From CAIJMI01 sp043798445 (lineage in GTDB: Bacteria > Patescibacteriota > Microgenomatia > UBA10105 > UBA927), in the NCBI GenBank assembly GCA_043798445.1, contig JAZDOQ010000001.1, positions 1-26,405 on the forward strand: DNA of 26,405 nucleotides, written 5' to 3'. Shown in pieces: positions 1-7,152 of this stretch. Below the pieces are notes generated by a model. It was not told the DNA's origin and did not search any database. It saw only the letters and a program-made list of their open reading frames with translations. Position numbers and translations under genes: made by a program. The number at the start of each line of letters is the position of its first letter. Position 1 is the first letter of the stretch.

Positions 1-88
1 GTTGAGCAAATCTGCGTTTTAGGTCTTCGCTATACCCGATATATAAATCGTTATTTTTTTGACTTAACAATGTATATACATAATACAT
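1..88 (-). CDS. GIY-YIG nuclease-like protein, 5' part only
   Basis: The frame reads from an ATG at 88 off the window edge and gives 29 residues. It starts MYYVYTLLS and continues to LYIGYSEDLKRR. This is the N-terminal GIY-YIG core: the YVY strand, then YIG with the conserved Tyr and Gly, then the Arg-containing helix. Small stand-alone GIY-YIG proteins (about 80-100 aa) of the UPF0213/YhbQ type have this layout. The family fold is a structure-specific or repair endonuclease, but the cellular role of stand-alone members is poorly known. No Shine-Dalgarno sequence is visible upstream. A second, different GIY-YIG gene lies at 1734-1988. The family call is firm for such a short piece; the true length is unknown. 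Confidence 0.8.
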   Translation of the reverse strand, partial: MYYVYTLLSQKNNDLYIGYSEDLKRRFAQ

Positions 89-99
89 ATAGCCAATTC

Positions 100-152
100 T
101 CTGGCGAAGCCAGATCTTGCTCCGCAAGACGCCACGAGAGCGTACAGCTCGT
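100..152. repeat. Cluster of three small hairpins in an intergenic spacer
   Basis: Three inverted repeats sit end to end: TCTGGC-GAA-GCCAGA at 100-114, TCTTGC-TCC-GCAAGA at 115-129, and ACGAG...CTCGT at 134-152. None is followed by a T-run, so they do not look like terminators. The third shares TACGCTCTC (minus strand) with the hairpin region at 18015-18040, which suggests a dispersed palindromic element. Function unknown. Confidence 0.55.
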
Positions 153-180
153 ATTATATCAGGAATGGAAGGATACAAAA

Positions 181-200
181 ACTGCGGGTTTCCCCGCAGT
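181..200 (-). terminator. Rho-independent terminator of the first lysozyme-like gene
   Basis: A perfect 8-bp stem ACTGCGGG/CCCGCAGT encloses a 4-base loop. On the minus strand it is followed by TTTTG and lies just after the stop of the gene at 209-775. On the plus strand it is followed by ATTTTGTTTT, so it may work in both directions. Confidence 0.8.
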
Positions 201-208
201 ATTTTGTT

Positions 209-775
209 TTATAGCGCAATGGCTAATTGATTAGTTTTTCTTGGCTTAAAGTTCTCGATTTCTTCCATAAAGTGGTTTACCTTCCAGGCCCATCGCGGAT
301 CGGCTGCGTATTTGGTTCCAATTTGCTCAACAGACACGTATCCACGATTAACATAATTGTTCTTTAATCCTTCAGATACAGTCGTGATACCGTCCTCCCA
401 TCCATTAAAATGTCTTCCGTCGCGCATACCTGTGTAGATAGCCCATCCCCAAGCATTATATGAGTTTTGCGGAATCAGTTTTCCAAAATAGGATTCGATT
501 CCTGCAATAGCGGCAACAAGCTTCCAATCAAGTCCTAACCGATCAGCTTCACCCACAAAATGTTCGGCAGTGCCAACGAGCGGTGAGTTTTTGGATTTTA
601 GGTAGGACTCAAGCTTCGTTACCCGGTCGTTGAGTGAAATGGATTCCTTCATACCGACAGCCGAAAGGGTAGCTGTTGCGCCTGCCTCTTTTTCAGCAGC
701 CATAACGGCAACAGGTGTGCATAAAGCCATTAGTATAAGAGTAAATGCGATGATAGTATTCCAAAACTGTTTCAT
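209..775 (-). CDS. Exported lysozyme-fold / glucosaminidase-like protein
   Basis: 188 aa. Residues about 5-26 form a hydrophobic signal sequence ending VMAA, so the protein is exported. Residues 62-177 look like the lysozyme superfamily fold found in lytic transglycosylases and glucosaminidases. A helix carries GIES (Glu94 is the likely catalytic acid) and is followed by NAWGW at 107-111, the usual signature of this group. The expected role is cleavage of peptidoglycan glycan strands. GAGGAG at 786-791 lies ten bases before the ATG and supports this start. It is a tandem paralog of the gene at 985-1578, sharing the NSP, E-S and NAWG positions, but the two are separated by a terminator and so are separate units. 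The fold call is good; the exact bond cut is not known. Confidence 0.75.
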   Translation of the reverse strand: MKQFWNTIIAFTLILMALCTPVAVMAAEKEAGATATLSAVGMKESISLNDRVTKLESYLKSKNSPLVGTAEHFVGEADRLGLDWKLVAAIAGIESYFGKLIPQNSYNAWGWAIYTGMRDGRHFNGWEDGITTVSEGLKNNYVNRGYVSVEQIGTKYAADPRWAWKVNHFMEEIENFKPRKTNQLAIAL

Positions 776-885
776 AGATCTTATGCTCCTCTATCCCCAC
801 GAATATCAATAGTTTTGATACTCATGAAGATGGATAAGCGGCAGATTGAAGTGAATTACCTTGAAGTTACAGCTAGCACTAAAAA

Positions 886-921
886 TCCTAAAGCGGATTT
901 ATAAATAAATCTACTTTAGGA
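886..921 (-). terminator. Terminator after the second lysozyme-like gene
   Basis: TCCTAAAG (886-893) pairs with CTTTAGGA (914-921), and inside it GATTTA pairs with TAAATC, giving a long stem with a short loop. On the minus strand the stem is followed by TTTTT. A second small hairpin, TATACCC/GGGTATA, lies at 934-954 between the gene end and this terminator. Confidence 0.75.
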
Positions 922-984
922 TCTAGGTGAGACTATACCCTATAGTTGGGTATATGTCAAGTTATAGGTCTATTTGAAGCTATT

Positions 985-1578
985 TTAACGGATTTTATCC
1001 ATAAACCCTTCGACACAACGCGCCCAGGAATTTTCCTTTTCGACGGAAGGAGGCGCCCAGATGGCACCAATTTCAACAAGGTCTGTGATGGAGCGATTGT
1101 AGTATTTCTCTCTTATGTACTTTCCTACCCAGTCAATTGCATGTGGCCAGTCGTTAAACACCTTCCCGTTTTGCTGTCCTGTGTAAACCGCTATTCCCCA
1201 TGCATTAAAGGAGTCTTTGGATGGAATGCGGGATCCGAGGTTCGATTCACACATGGCAATTGCCGGTATGAGCCGAAAATCTATTTGATAGGTGTCGGCT
1301 GTTTCAATGAATGATGCCGTATATGGCATCATGGGAGAATTTGGTTGGAATTTTTGTATGAAGGATTTGAGAAGAAGTTCCCTGGCATCGGCTCCTTCAA
1401 TGGATGCTGCAAGAACCTTTCCGGTGCTTGATGGAGACAATGCTACTTCAGTTGTTTGATATTCATTGTATGCTGCTATTTGAGGAGGTCGCATGGAAGA
1501 AAGCACCGTCAGATTAACGAGAAGTAAAATAATAGTAATTTGAAACCACACTAATACTTTTATGGCTTTTTTCACCAT
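985..1578 (-). CDS. Membrane-anchored lysozyme-fold protein, tandem paralog
   Basis: 197 aa. Residues about 8-28 form one hydrophobic segment, either a signal anchor or an uncleaved signal peptide. The domain from about residue 80 to the end matches the neighbour at 209-775: AMCES (Glu111, likely catalytic), then SFNAWG at 123-128, then GKVFNDW aligned with GRHFNGW. The expected role is peptidoglycan cleavage outside the membrane. No Shine-Dalgarno sequence precedes the ATG. Instead, a perfect TTGACA lies at 1608-1613 with a weak -10 six bases before the ATG. Its own terminator lies at 886-921. The pair probably arose by local duplication and has since diverged widely. The linker between anchor and domain (about residues 30-78) is not recognisable. 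Confidence 0.72.
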   Translation of the reverse strand: MVKKAIKVLVWFQITIILLLVNLTVLSSMRPPQIAAYNEYQTTEVALSPSSTGKVLAASIEGADARELLLKSFIQKFQPNSPMMPYTASFIETADTYQIDFRLIPAIAMCESNLGSRIPSKDSFNAWGIAVYTGQQNGKVFNDWPHAIDWVGKYIREKYYNRSITDLVEIGAIWAPPSVEKENSWARCVEGFMDKIR

Positions 1579-1584
1579 ATATTC

Positions 1585-1613
1585 ATGGTGCCATAGTACT
1601 GAGGTGGTGTCAA
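1585..1613 (-). promoter_or_regulatory. Putative promoter, possibly leaderless
   Basis: On the minus strand TTGACA (1613-1608) is a perfect -35. A 17-base spacer leads to CACCAT (1590-1585), a poor -10 that keeps the second A and the last T. Six bases then separate it from the ATG at 1578, the same spacing as at better -10 sites in this window. Confidence 0.4.
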
Positions 1614-1650
1614 GAAAACTGTACGACTATTTCCGCAATATTACCGTGTG

Positions 1651-1722
1651 TGAGCGCGCAGAGATTTGAACTCTGAACCGTCCCGTTAAGAGCGGGATGC
1701 TCTACCGTTGAGCTACGCGCCC
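1651..1722 (-). tRNA. tRNA-Lys (anticodon CTT)
   Basis: A 72-base cloverleaf. The acceptor GGGCGCG pairs with CGCGCTC (one G-U). The D stem is GCTC/GAGC. The anticodon stem TCCCG/CGGGA holds loop CTCTTAA, with CTT at plus positions 1688-1690. The T arm is CAGAG-TTCAAAT-CTCTG. The discriminator is A and no CCA is encoded. The GIY-YIG gene ends 11 bases upstream, so the two may share a transcript. Confidence 0.95.
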
Positions 1723-1733
1723 GACAAAAATAA

Positions 1734-1988
1734 TTACTCTGCACTGCTCTGTTCAATCAATTTCAACTTATCTTCTCGTTTCCAATGCTTTATTTCATAC
1801 TCCCGCCTTGCCGCTTCAAGATGAGTATCATACTCTTTTGAATAAACAAGATATACAGGACGTTTATATCGTAATGACACTGCGCCCTTCGTTGAACAAT
1901 TATGCTCTCTTACTCTTCTTTCAACATCAAGCGTAATTCCGGTATATAACGACGAATCAGTACATTTTACTATATACACATGCCACAT
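1734..1988 (-). CDS. Small GIY-YIG nuclease family protein (UPF0213/YhbQ type)
   Basis: 84 aa, the full length usual for stand-alone GIY-YIG proteins. It starts MWHVYIVKC (the 'GIY' strand), followed by SLYTGIT (the 'YIG' position reads YTG). DVERRVREHN carries the conserved Arg, and RREYEIKHW carries the conserved Glu. The fold is that of a Mg-dependent endonuclease; YhbQ-type proteins have been linked to DNA repair or structured DNA, but the role here is unknown. It lies between tRNA-Arg (29 bases upstream) and tRNA-Lys (11 bases downstream) on the same strand and is probably transcribed with both. No Shine-Dalgarno sequence is seen before the ATG. It is different in sequence from the partial GIY-YIG gene at the window start. 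Confidence 0.88.
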   Translation of the reverse strand: MWHVYIVKCTDSSLYTGITLDVERRVREHNCSTKGAVSLRYKRPVYLVYSKEYDTHLEAARREYEIKHWKREDKLKLIEQSSAE

Positions 1989-2017
1989 ATGTATCGCTTG
2001 CGCCGAGTTCTACGAGG

Positions 2018-2090
2018 CGCGCCTGGAGGGAATTGAACCCCCGACTTTCTGTTCCGAAGACAGACGCTCTATCCGCTGAGCTACAGGCGC
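2018..2090 (-). tRNA. tRNA-Arg (anticodon TCG)
   Basis: A 73-base cloverleaf. Acceptor GCGCCTG/CAGGCGC is perfect. The D stem is GCTC/GAGC. The anticodon stem TCTGT/ACAGA holds loop CTTCGGA, with TCG at plus positions 2055-2057. The T stem GGGGG/CCCTC has one wobble pair and loop TTCAATT. The discriminator is G and no CCA is encoded. Confidence 0.95.
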
Positions 2091-2101
2091 TTATTGTTCA
2101 T

Positions 2102-2107
2102 AGTATA
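2102..2107 (-). promoter_or_regulatory. Extended -10 promoter of the tRNA-Arg unit
   Basis: On the minus strand TATACT is preceded by TGT, an extended -10. Transcription would start about five bases before the tRNA. It is back to back with the plus-strand promoter at 2145-2153. Confidence 0.6.
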
Positions 2108-2144
2108 ACAGTTTTTGTGGTTGTATAGGCTGAAAAGGATTCTA

Positions 2145-2153
2145 TGATATAAT
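2145..2153 (+). promoter_or_regulatory. Extended -10 promoter, leaderless spacing
   Basis: TGA-TATAAT is a perfect -10 with the TGn extension and no clear -35. The hexamer ends six bases before the ATG at 2160, so the mRNA should begin at or next to the start codon. Confidence 0.65.
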
Positions 2154-2159
2154 TTACGT

Positions 2160-2681
2160 ATGAAGAAAGATAGTCAACATGTATCCATATCGCTTTCAAA
2201 ACAGCTTACAGTTTTTCTTGCAGCGCTTAGTTTTGTTGTTCCGTTCCTGCTAAGCCAATCTCAAATTCCAACCGGTATTTTTGTGAATGCCCTGTTATTT
2301 TTATCGGTATTATTTCTTCCCGCGTCTACCCGCCTTCCTATTATTATTTTCCCAAGCCTTGCCACAGTAACCCGTGGTCTTGTATTTGGCGGGTTAACTC
2401 CATTTCTTCTTGCCATGGTACCAGTGATATGGCTTGGTAACTGGCTTCTTACTATGGTATTTGACAAACTGCATGGTAGGCTTGGTCTTATGGTATCCGG
2501 CGTGATTGCTTCATTGACAAAAGTTACGGTTTTGTTTTTAACAGCGATTATTTTTGTACGGCTGGGGATTGTTCCGAAGTTATTTTTAACGGTGATGGGG
2601 AATGTTCAACTTATTACCGCACTTGCTGGATTTGTTGTTGCATTAGGGGTGTATCACATTGTTTCTTCGCGCCGTGTTTGA
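2160..2681 (+). CDS. Small polytopic membrane protein (S-component-like)
   Basis: 173 aa, almost entirely hydrophobic, with about five membrane segments (roughly residues 15-32, 38-55, 60-78, 82-102 and 112-168 in two passes). Between them are short loops rich in Pro and Gly, such as PSLATVTRG and GGLTPFLLAMVP. Size and layout resemble the substrate-binding S components of ECF vitamin transporters. From memory, similar proteins in Patescibacteria genomes sometimes carry the label 'iron hydrogenase'. That label cannot be right for this sequence in a catalytic sense, because it contains no Cys at all. The last 28 bases overlap the 3' end of folD on the other strand and no terminator separates them. 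A role in folate or cofactor uptake would fit the neighbours but is only inference. Confidence 0.7.
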   Translation: MKKDSQHVSISLSKQLTVFLAALSFVVPFLLSQSQIPTGIFVNALLFLSVLFLPASTRLPIIIFPSLATVTRGLVFGGLTPFLLAMVPVIWLGNWLLTMVFDKLHGRLGLMVSGVIASLTKVTVLFLTAIIFVRLGIVPKLFLTVMGNVQLITALAGFVVALGVYHIVSSRRV

Positions 2682-3523
2682 TGAATATACGCTTTCCACA
2701 CATTTTCCATAAGCATGGCAATGGTCATGGGTCCAACACCGCCGGGAACTGGGGTAATTGCTGAGGCAATTTGTTCAACTGATGTATAGTTAACATCCCC
2801 AACTAATCCCTGTTCTGTTCTATTGATTCCAACATCGATAATGACGACGCCAGGTTTTATAAACGATTCGTCAACAAAATTTGGTTTTCCAATTGCGGCA
2901 ATGAGAATATCTGCTTGTTTAGTTATTTCTTTAAGATGTGTGGTTTTTGAATGGCAAAGTGTCACGGTCGCATCTTCTCCGAGAAGAAGCATGCCAATGG
3001 GTTTTCCAACAAGATTGCTTCTGCCGAGAATTACTGCATGTTTACCAGAAATTGGAATAGTGTATGCGTGCAGAAGCTCCATAATGCCCGCTGGCGTGCA
3101 GGGTAAAAATAAATCATCACAGATTCCTTTACAGGTCATAAATTTCCCAACATTCGTTGGATGAAATCCATCAATGTCTTTTTCAGGATCAATGGTTTGG
3201 ATGATGATTTCTTCCATGTGTTTGAGACGTTCGGGTAATGGGAATTGTACGAGTATTCCATGGATAGTTAGATCAGCATTTAATTCTTTTACAGTGGAAA
3301 GTAGTTCATCTCCACTTACTGATTCAGGGAGAATAATTTTTTGTGAAAGGAAACCGATTTCCTGACATGCCTTTTCTTTATTCCCGACATATACTTTTGA
3401 GGCTGGGTTATCTCCAACAAGAACAACAGCAAGTCCGGGTTTTGGATGCACGGAAGCTATTTTTGCCTTGAGTGCATCTTTTACTTTTTGACTAACCTCT
3501 TTGCCATTGATGATGGTGGCCAT
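2654..3523 (-). CDS. folD: Bifunctional methylene-THF dehydrogenase / methenyl-THF cyclohydrolase
   Basis: 289 aa, the usual length. FolD oxidises 5,10-methylene-THF with NAD(P)+ and hydrolyses the product to 10-formyl-THF, reversibly, in the cytosol. Key residues are in place: SKVYVGNKEKAC (Tyr45, Lys49), LVQFPLP (Gln93), DIDGFHP (Asp118), CTPAGIMELL, the dinucleotide loop GRSNLVGKP and PGGVGPMT near the end. It is the last gene of the co-directional run and starts nine bases after the fhs stop, with no Shine-Dalgarno sequence. Together with fhs and glyA it makes a complete serine-to-formate C1 path. Its 3' end overlaps the convergent membrane gene. Whether it uses NAD+ or NADP+ cannot be read safely. 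Confidence 0.97.
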   Translation of the reverse strand: MATIINGKEVSQKVKDALKAKIASVHPKPGLAVVLVGDNPASKVYVGNKEKACQEIGFLSQKIILPESVSGDELLSTVKELNADLTIHGILVQFPLPERLKHMEEIIIQTIDPEKDIDGFHPTNVGKFMTCKGICDDLFLPCTPAGIMELLHAYTIPISGKHAVILGRSNLVGKPIGMLLLGEDATVTLCHSKTTHLKEITKQADILIAAIGKPNFVDESFIKPGVVIIDVGINRTEQGLVGDVNYTSVEQIASAITPVPGGVGPMTIAMLMENVWKAYIHQTRREETM

Positions 3524-3532
3524 ATGTTTGTA

Positions 3533-5170
3533 TTAGGACAGTCCGGTTATTGTTCCAGACTCATCAATATAAATTATTTCTGCTGCAGGTTTCTTTGGTA
3601 ATCCCGGCATTGTCATGATATCACCAGTGATGGCAACAAAAAAGCCTGCACCTGCTGATAACCTAATGGAATTGATTGATATGGTAAATCCTGTTGGGCG
3701 GTTTAATAATTTTGGATTATCAGAAAGTGAATATTGGGTTTTTGCCATACAGACAGGCAAATTGGTAATTCCCCACTCTGCGAACTGTTTCATTTGTCCT
3801 TTTGCAATATCGGAAAACTTTACGCCGTCTGCGCCATAAATTTCCCGCGCAATAGTTTCAATTTTTTCCTCTAATGTGGTTTCGGGTTTATACAATTGGT
3901 GGAAGCCGGTGTTTGTTTTTATGGAAGCGATGACTTTTTTTGCCAAGTCTTCTCCGCCCTTGCCGCCCTTTTTCCATACTTCAGCAAGAGATACTGCTGC
4001 GCCATATTTTTTGCAGTAGTTAATAATGAGTTGATGGTCTTCTATTGTGTCGCTTGTGAATGTATTGATGGCAACAACTGCTTGAAGACCAAATTTTTTC
4101 ATATTTTCAATATGTTTTCCAAGATTTTCAAGCCCTACTTCAAGATTTTCTTGTCCATGGTGTTTGAGTGCCCGGACAGATGCGACGATGACAACAGCGA
4201 CCGGATGAAGATCTGCAATCCTGCATTTGAGATCAAAGAACTTTTCTGCTCCCAGATCAGCGCCAAATCCCGCTTCGGTAATAACATAATCAGCAAGTGA
4301 GAGAGCTAGTTTTGTTGCAATAATTGAATTGCATCCATGTGCTATGTTTGCAAATGGTCCTCCGTGAATGAATGCAGGTGTGTGTTCGAGTGTCTGCACA
4401 AGGTTTGGTTTGAGTGCATCTTTAAGGAGTGCCGTAACTGAACCTGCAACACCTAAATCTTTTATGGTAATTGGTTTTTTGTCGTATGATGCGGCAACAA
4501 TGATGTGCTCAACACGTTTTTTAAGATCCTGAAGATCTTTTGATAAACAAAGTACCGCCATAATTTCAGATGCAACGGTAATATCAAAATGATCTTCCCG
4601 TACAACACCGTTTGCTTTACCTCCAAGACCAATGACAATATTTCTTATTGATCGGTCATTCATATCCATGGCTCTCCGCCACGTGATTTTTGCTGGATCA
4701 ATACCAAGGACGTTACCCTGCATGAGATGATTATCAATGATTGCCGCAACAAGATTGTTTGCACATCCAATCGCATGAAGATCTCCGGTGAAATGTAAAT
4801 TGATGTCTTCCATTGGAACGACCTGGCTCATTCCTCCGCCGGTTGCCCCTCCTTTGACACCAAAGACCGGACCAAGAGATGGTTCGCGAAGACAGATGAT
4901 TGCTTTGTGTCCTAACCTATTGAACGCTTGCCCAAGCCCAATGGTGGTTGTTGTTTTTCCTTCACCGGCGGGAGTAGGATTGATAGCTGTTACCAGGATT
5001 AATTTGCCCTGTTTCCCTTTTTTTGAGAATTTTTCTATGGTTTCGTATTTAATTTTTGCTTTGTAGTTTCCATACAGTTCCAGATCTGTTATTGTCAGGC
5101 CAATTTTTTTGGCAATGGTTATTATTGGTTGTAGTTTTGTTTTCTGTGCAATAACGATATCTGAGTCCAT
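3533..5170 (-). CDS. fhs: Formate-tetrahydrofolate ligase
   Basis: 545 aa, close to the usual 555. The enzyme joins formate to THF with ATP. Run backwards it yields formate and ATP, a substrate-level phosphorylation known from purinolytic and acetogenic bacteria. Seen here: the P-loop PTPAGEGKTTTT (about 65-76), the REPSLGPVFGVKGG stretch (about 94-107) and GGATGGGMSQVVPMEDINLH, all typical of the family. AAGGAG lies six bases before the ATG, one of only three clear Shine-Dalgarno sites in the window, which suggests high expression. It follows glyA by 23 bases and precedes folD by nine. No formate dehydrogenase or Wood-Ljungdahl gene is in view. Confidence 0.97.
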   Translation of the reverse strand: MDSDIVIAQKTKLQPIITIAKKIGLTITDLELYGNYKAKIKYETIEKFSKKGKQGKLILVTAINPTPAGEGKTTTTIGLGQAFNRLGHKAIICLREPSLGPVFGVKGGATGGGMSQVVPMEDINLHFTGDLHAIGCANNLVAAIIDNHLMQGNVLGIDPAKITWRRAMDMNDRSIRNIVIGLGGKANGVVREDHFDITVASEIMAVLCLSKDLQDLKKRVEHIIVAASYDKKPITIKDLGVAGSVTALLKDALKPNLVQTLEHTPAFIHGGPFANIAHGCNSIIATKLALSLADYVITEAGFGADLGAEKFFDLKCRIADLHPVAVVIVASVRALKHHGQENLEVGLENLGKHIENMKKFGLQAVVAINTFTSDTIEDHQLIINYCKKYGAAVSLAEVWKKGGKGGEDLAKKVIASIKTNTGFHQLYKPETTLEEKIETIAREIYGADGVKFSDIAKGQMKQFAEWGITNLPVCMAKTQYSLSDNPKLLNRPTGFTISINSIRLSAGAGFFVAITGDIMTMPGLPKKPAAEIIYIDESGTITGLS

Positions 5171-5193
5171 TGATGTCTCCTTGTTAAAACATG

Positions 5194-6543
5194 TTACTTT
5201 GTAATACCGGGAACTGGGAATTTGGCAGTAAAGACTTTTACCTCTTTTGCAATCTTGATTAAGAATGCATCCTTGTCCATCTTCCTTTTAAAATCTGCCA
5301 TAAATTCGGAACGCTTTGTTTTATCCTCGGGTAACGGATAATCCTTAATGTGATCAATAATGGTCACAATCCATTTAGCAATGTGTCGCATCTGTGGTTC
5401 CTTCATACCTCGAGTGGTGACTGCGGGTGTACCGAGCCTGATACCTGATGGGTAAAATGGTGATGCAGTATCACCAGGAATGGTGTTTTTGTTGGCCGTG
5501 ATGTGTGCAACATCCATTGCATATTCTAGTTGTGATCCCAGGTTTCCTTCTTTTGAAAGGTCAAGGAGCATTAGATGGTTGTCGGTCCCTCCCGATACAA
5601 GGGTAATGCCCTGTTTAGTGAATTCCTCAGCCATTGCTTTTGCATTCTTCACGATCTGTGCCGCGTAGGTTTTAAATGATGGTTTAGCCGCTTCTCCAAG
5701 CGCAATAGCAATTCCTGCTGTTGTTTGGTTGTGCGGTCCACCTTGCAAACCGGGAAATATGGCCTTATCAATTTTCTGCGGAAGTTCCGGATCTTTCTCA
5801 AGTCCCTTTTGTGTCACCATGATCATGGCTCCCCGAGGACCCCGGAGTGTTTTATGTGTTGTTGTTGTCACCACGTGTGCGTATAGTACTGGGCTTGTGT
5901 GGGCTCCTCCGACAATAAGGCCTGATATGTGGGAGATATCGGCAACAAGATAGGCTCCGATGCTCTCTGCAATTTCAGCAAATTTCGCAAATTCAATCTC
6001 TCTTGTGTATGCTGTGGCTCCGCACCAGATGAGCTTCGGTTTGTGTTCCTTGGCGATGGTCCATAATTCATCAAAGTCAACGCGTCCATCCCGTTTGACG
6101 TGATATGGATAACTTTTGAAAAACTTTGCGGTTGCACTGACTTTCCATCCATGGGTTAAATGGCCTCCATCAAGGAGATTCATACCTGTAATGGGATCGC
6201 CTGGATTAAGAAGCGCGTGATAGACGGCAAAGTTTGCGGGTGAACCCGAATATGGCTGTACGTTGACGTGGGGAACATCAAACAATTTTTTGGCTCGATT
6301 GATACATTCTTGTTCGATTTGGTCTATATATGTATTTCCTCCGTAATAACGGCGTCCGACAAATCCTTCTGAGTATTTGTTCGTCAGAATAGATCCATTT
6401 GCTTCAAGAACAGAGGGAGAAACATAGTTTTCTGAAGGAATTAGTTCAATACCCTCTCTTTGTCGCTTTTTCTCAAGCTCAATAGAGGTATAGATCTTTT
6501 TATCGGTTATTTTTATTGAAGATTTCATACAATCATGTTTCAT
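5194..6543 (-). CDS. glyA: Serine hydroxymethyltransferase
   Basis: 449 aa from the first ATG; a second ATG at 6528 would give 444 aa. The enzyme transfers the hydroxymethyl group of serine to THF, giving glycine and 5,10-methylene-THF, with PLP. PLP binding is visible as TTTTHKTLRGPRG, with Lys231 the expected Schiff-base lysine. IPSENYVSP, SGSPANFAVY and RRYYGGNTYID are also typical SHMT stretches. The first 15 residues or so are an extension with no family match. It lies 50 bases downstream of the cyclo-ligase gene and 23 bases upstream of fhs. TATTAT and TATCAT occur just upstream, so a separate promoter is possible, but it is not convincing. Confidence 0.96.
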   Translation of the reverse strand: MKHDCMKSSIKITDKKIYTSIELEKKRQREGIELIPSENYVSPSVLEANGSILTNKYSEGFVGRRYYGGNTYIDQIEQECINRAKKLFDVPHVNVQPYSGSPANFAVYHALLNPGDPITGMNLLDGGHLTHGWKVSATAKFFKSYPYHVKRDGRVDFDELWTIAKEHKPKLIWCGATAYTREIEFAKFAEIAESIGAYLVADISHISGLIVGGAHTSPVLYAHVVTTTTHKTLRGPRGAMIMVTQKGLEKDPELPQKIDKAIFPGLQGGPHNQTTAGIAIALGEAAKPSFKTYAAQIVKNAKAMAEEFTKQGITLVSGGTDNHLMLLDLSKEGNLGSQLEYAMDVAHITANKNTIPGDTASPFYPSGIRLGTPAVTTRGMKEPQMRHIAKWIVTIIDHIKDYPLPEDKTKRSEFMADFKRKMDKDAFLIKIAKEVKVFTAKFPVPGITK

Positions 6544-6593
6544 AATAGAATGTATGATACCCGAGTGAACGCAGTTGTTGCAAGGTGCAACTA

Positions 6594-7148
6594 TTACATA
6601 TCAGAAATGATGATATCTACACGTTTATCTTCCGCTGTTGCGGGTACGGAATCAAAGACCTGAAAGCTATATGCAACGCCGATTGTTGGTACAGTGACGT
6701 TTTTTAGGAGTCGGTCGTAAAACCCTTTTCCCCATCCGATACGTGTTCCATCACGTCCGAATGCAAGGCCTGCAATAATGAAAAGATCAACAGTGGAAAC
6801 ATCGACACGTAAGCAATGTTTTCGTGGTTCAAGTATACCAAATGATCCCTTTTCTAGGTCTTCATATGAATTAATCTGATAGAGATATACTACGCCACCC
6901 TCTGTCTTTGGGACGATAAGTACCTTTTCTTTTTTTGTAAGAATTTCTTGAATAAGTGCATGTGTGTCAACTTCTTCATGCATGGATACATACGTGCAAA
7001 TCGTATGCGCGTTTTGGTACAGATGATGATGCGTGATGTGGTGAAAAATCAGTCGGTCGGCTTTTGCTTTTGGGATGCCAGTAAATGCCCGGCGTAGTCC
7101 AAGGATTTGTTTTCGAAGAATTTGTTTTTGAACGGTAATACTGCTCAC
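6594..7148 (-). CDS. fau: 5-formyltetrahydrofolate cyclo-ligase
   Basis: 184 aa. The enzyme turns 5-formyl-THF, a side product of SHMT, back into 5,10-methenyl-THF using ATP. The signature GRDGTRIGWGKGFYDRLL lies at about 130-147 and holds the conserved glycine-rich loop and Tyr/Asp. The N-terminal RKQILGLRR and the central EEVDTHALI are also typical. The start is GTG at 7148, five bases past the last base of the folC stop, without a Shine-Dalgarno sequence; no better in-frame ATG exists nearby. Placement between folC and glyA fits a repair role, because SHMT makes the dead-end 5-formyl-THF. Confidence 0.93.
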   Translation of the reverse strand: MSSITVQKQILRKQILGLRRAFTGIPKAKADRLIFHHITHHHLYQNAHTICTYVSMHEEVDTHALIQEILTKKEKVLIVPKTEGGVVYLYQINSYEDLEKGSFGILEPRKHCLRVDVSTVDLFIIAGLAFGRDGTRIGWGKGFYDRLLKNVTVPTIGVAYSFQVFDSVPATAEDKRVDIIISDM

Positions 7149-7152
7149 ACGT

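Noticed and set aside
946..1314. Open plus-strand frame of 122 codons
   Set aside because: It lies wholly antisense to the lysozyme-like gene, has no motif or ribosome site, and its protein looks random.
3896..4300. Open plus-strand frame of 134 codons inside fhs
   Set aside because: Antisense to a highly conserved enzyme; Cys- and Phe-rich nonsense with no family features.
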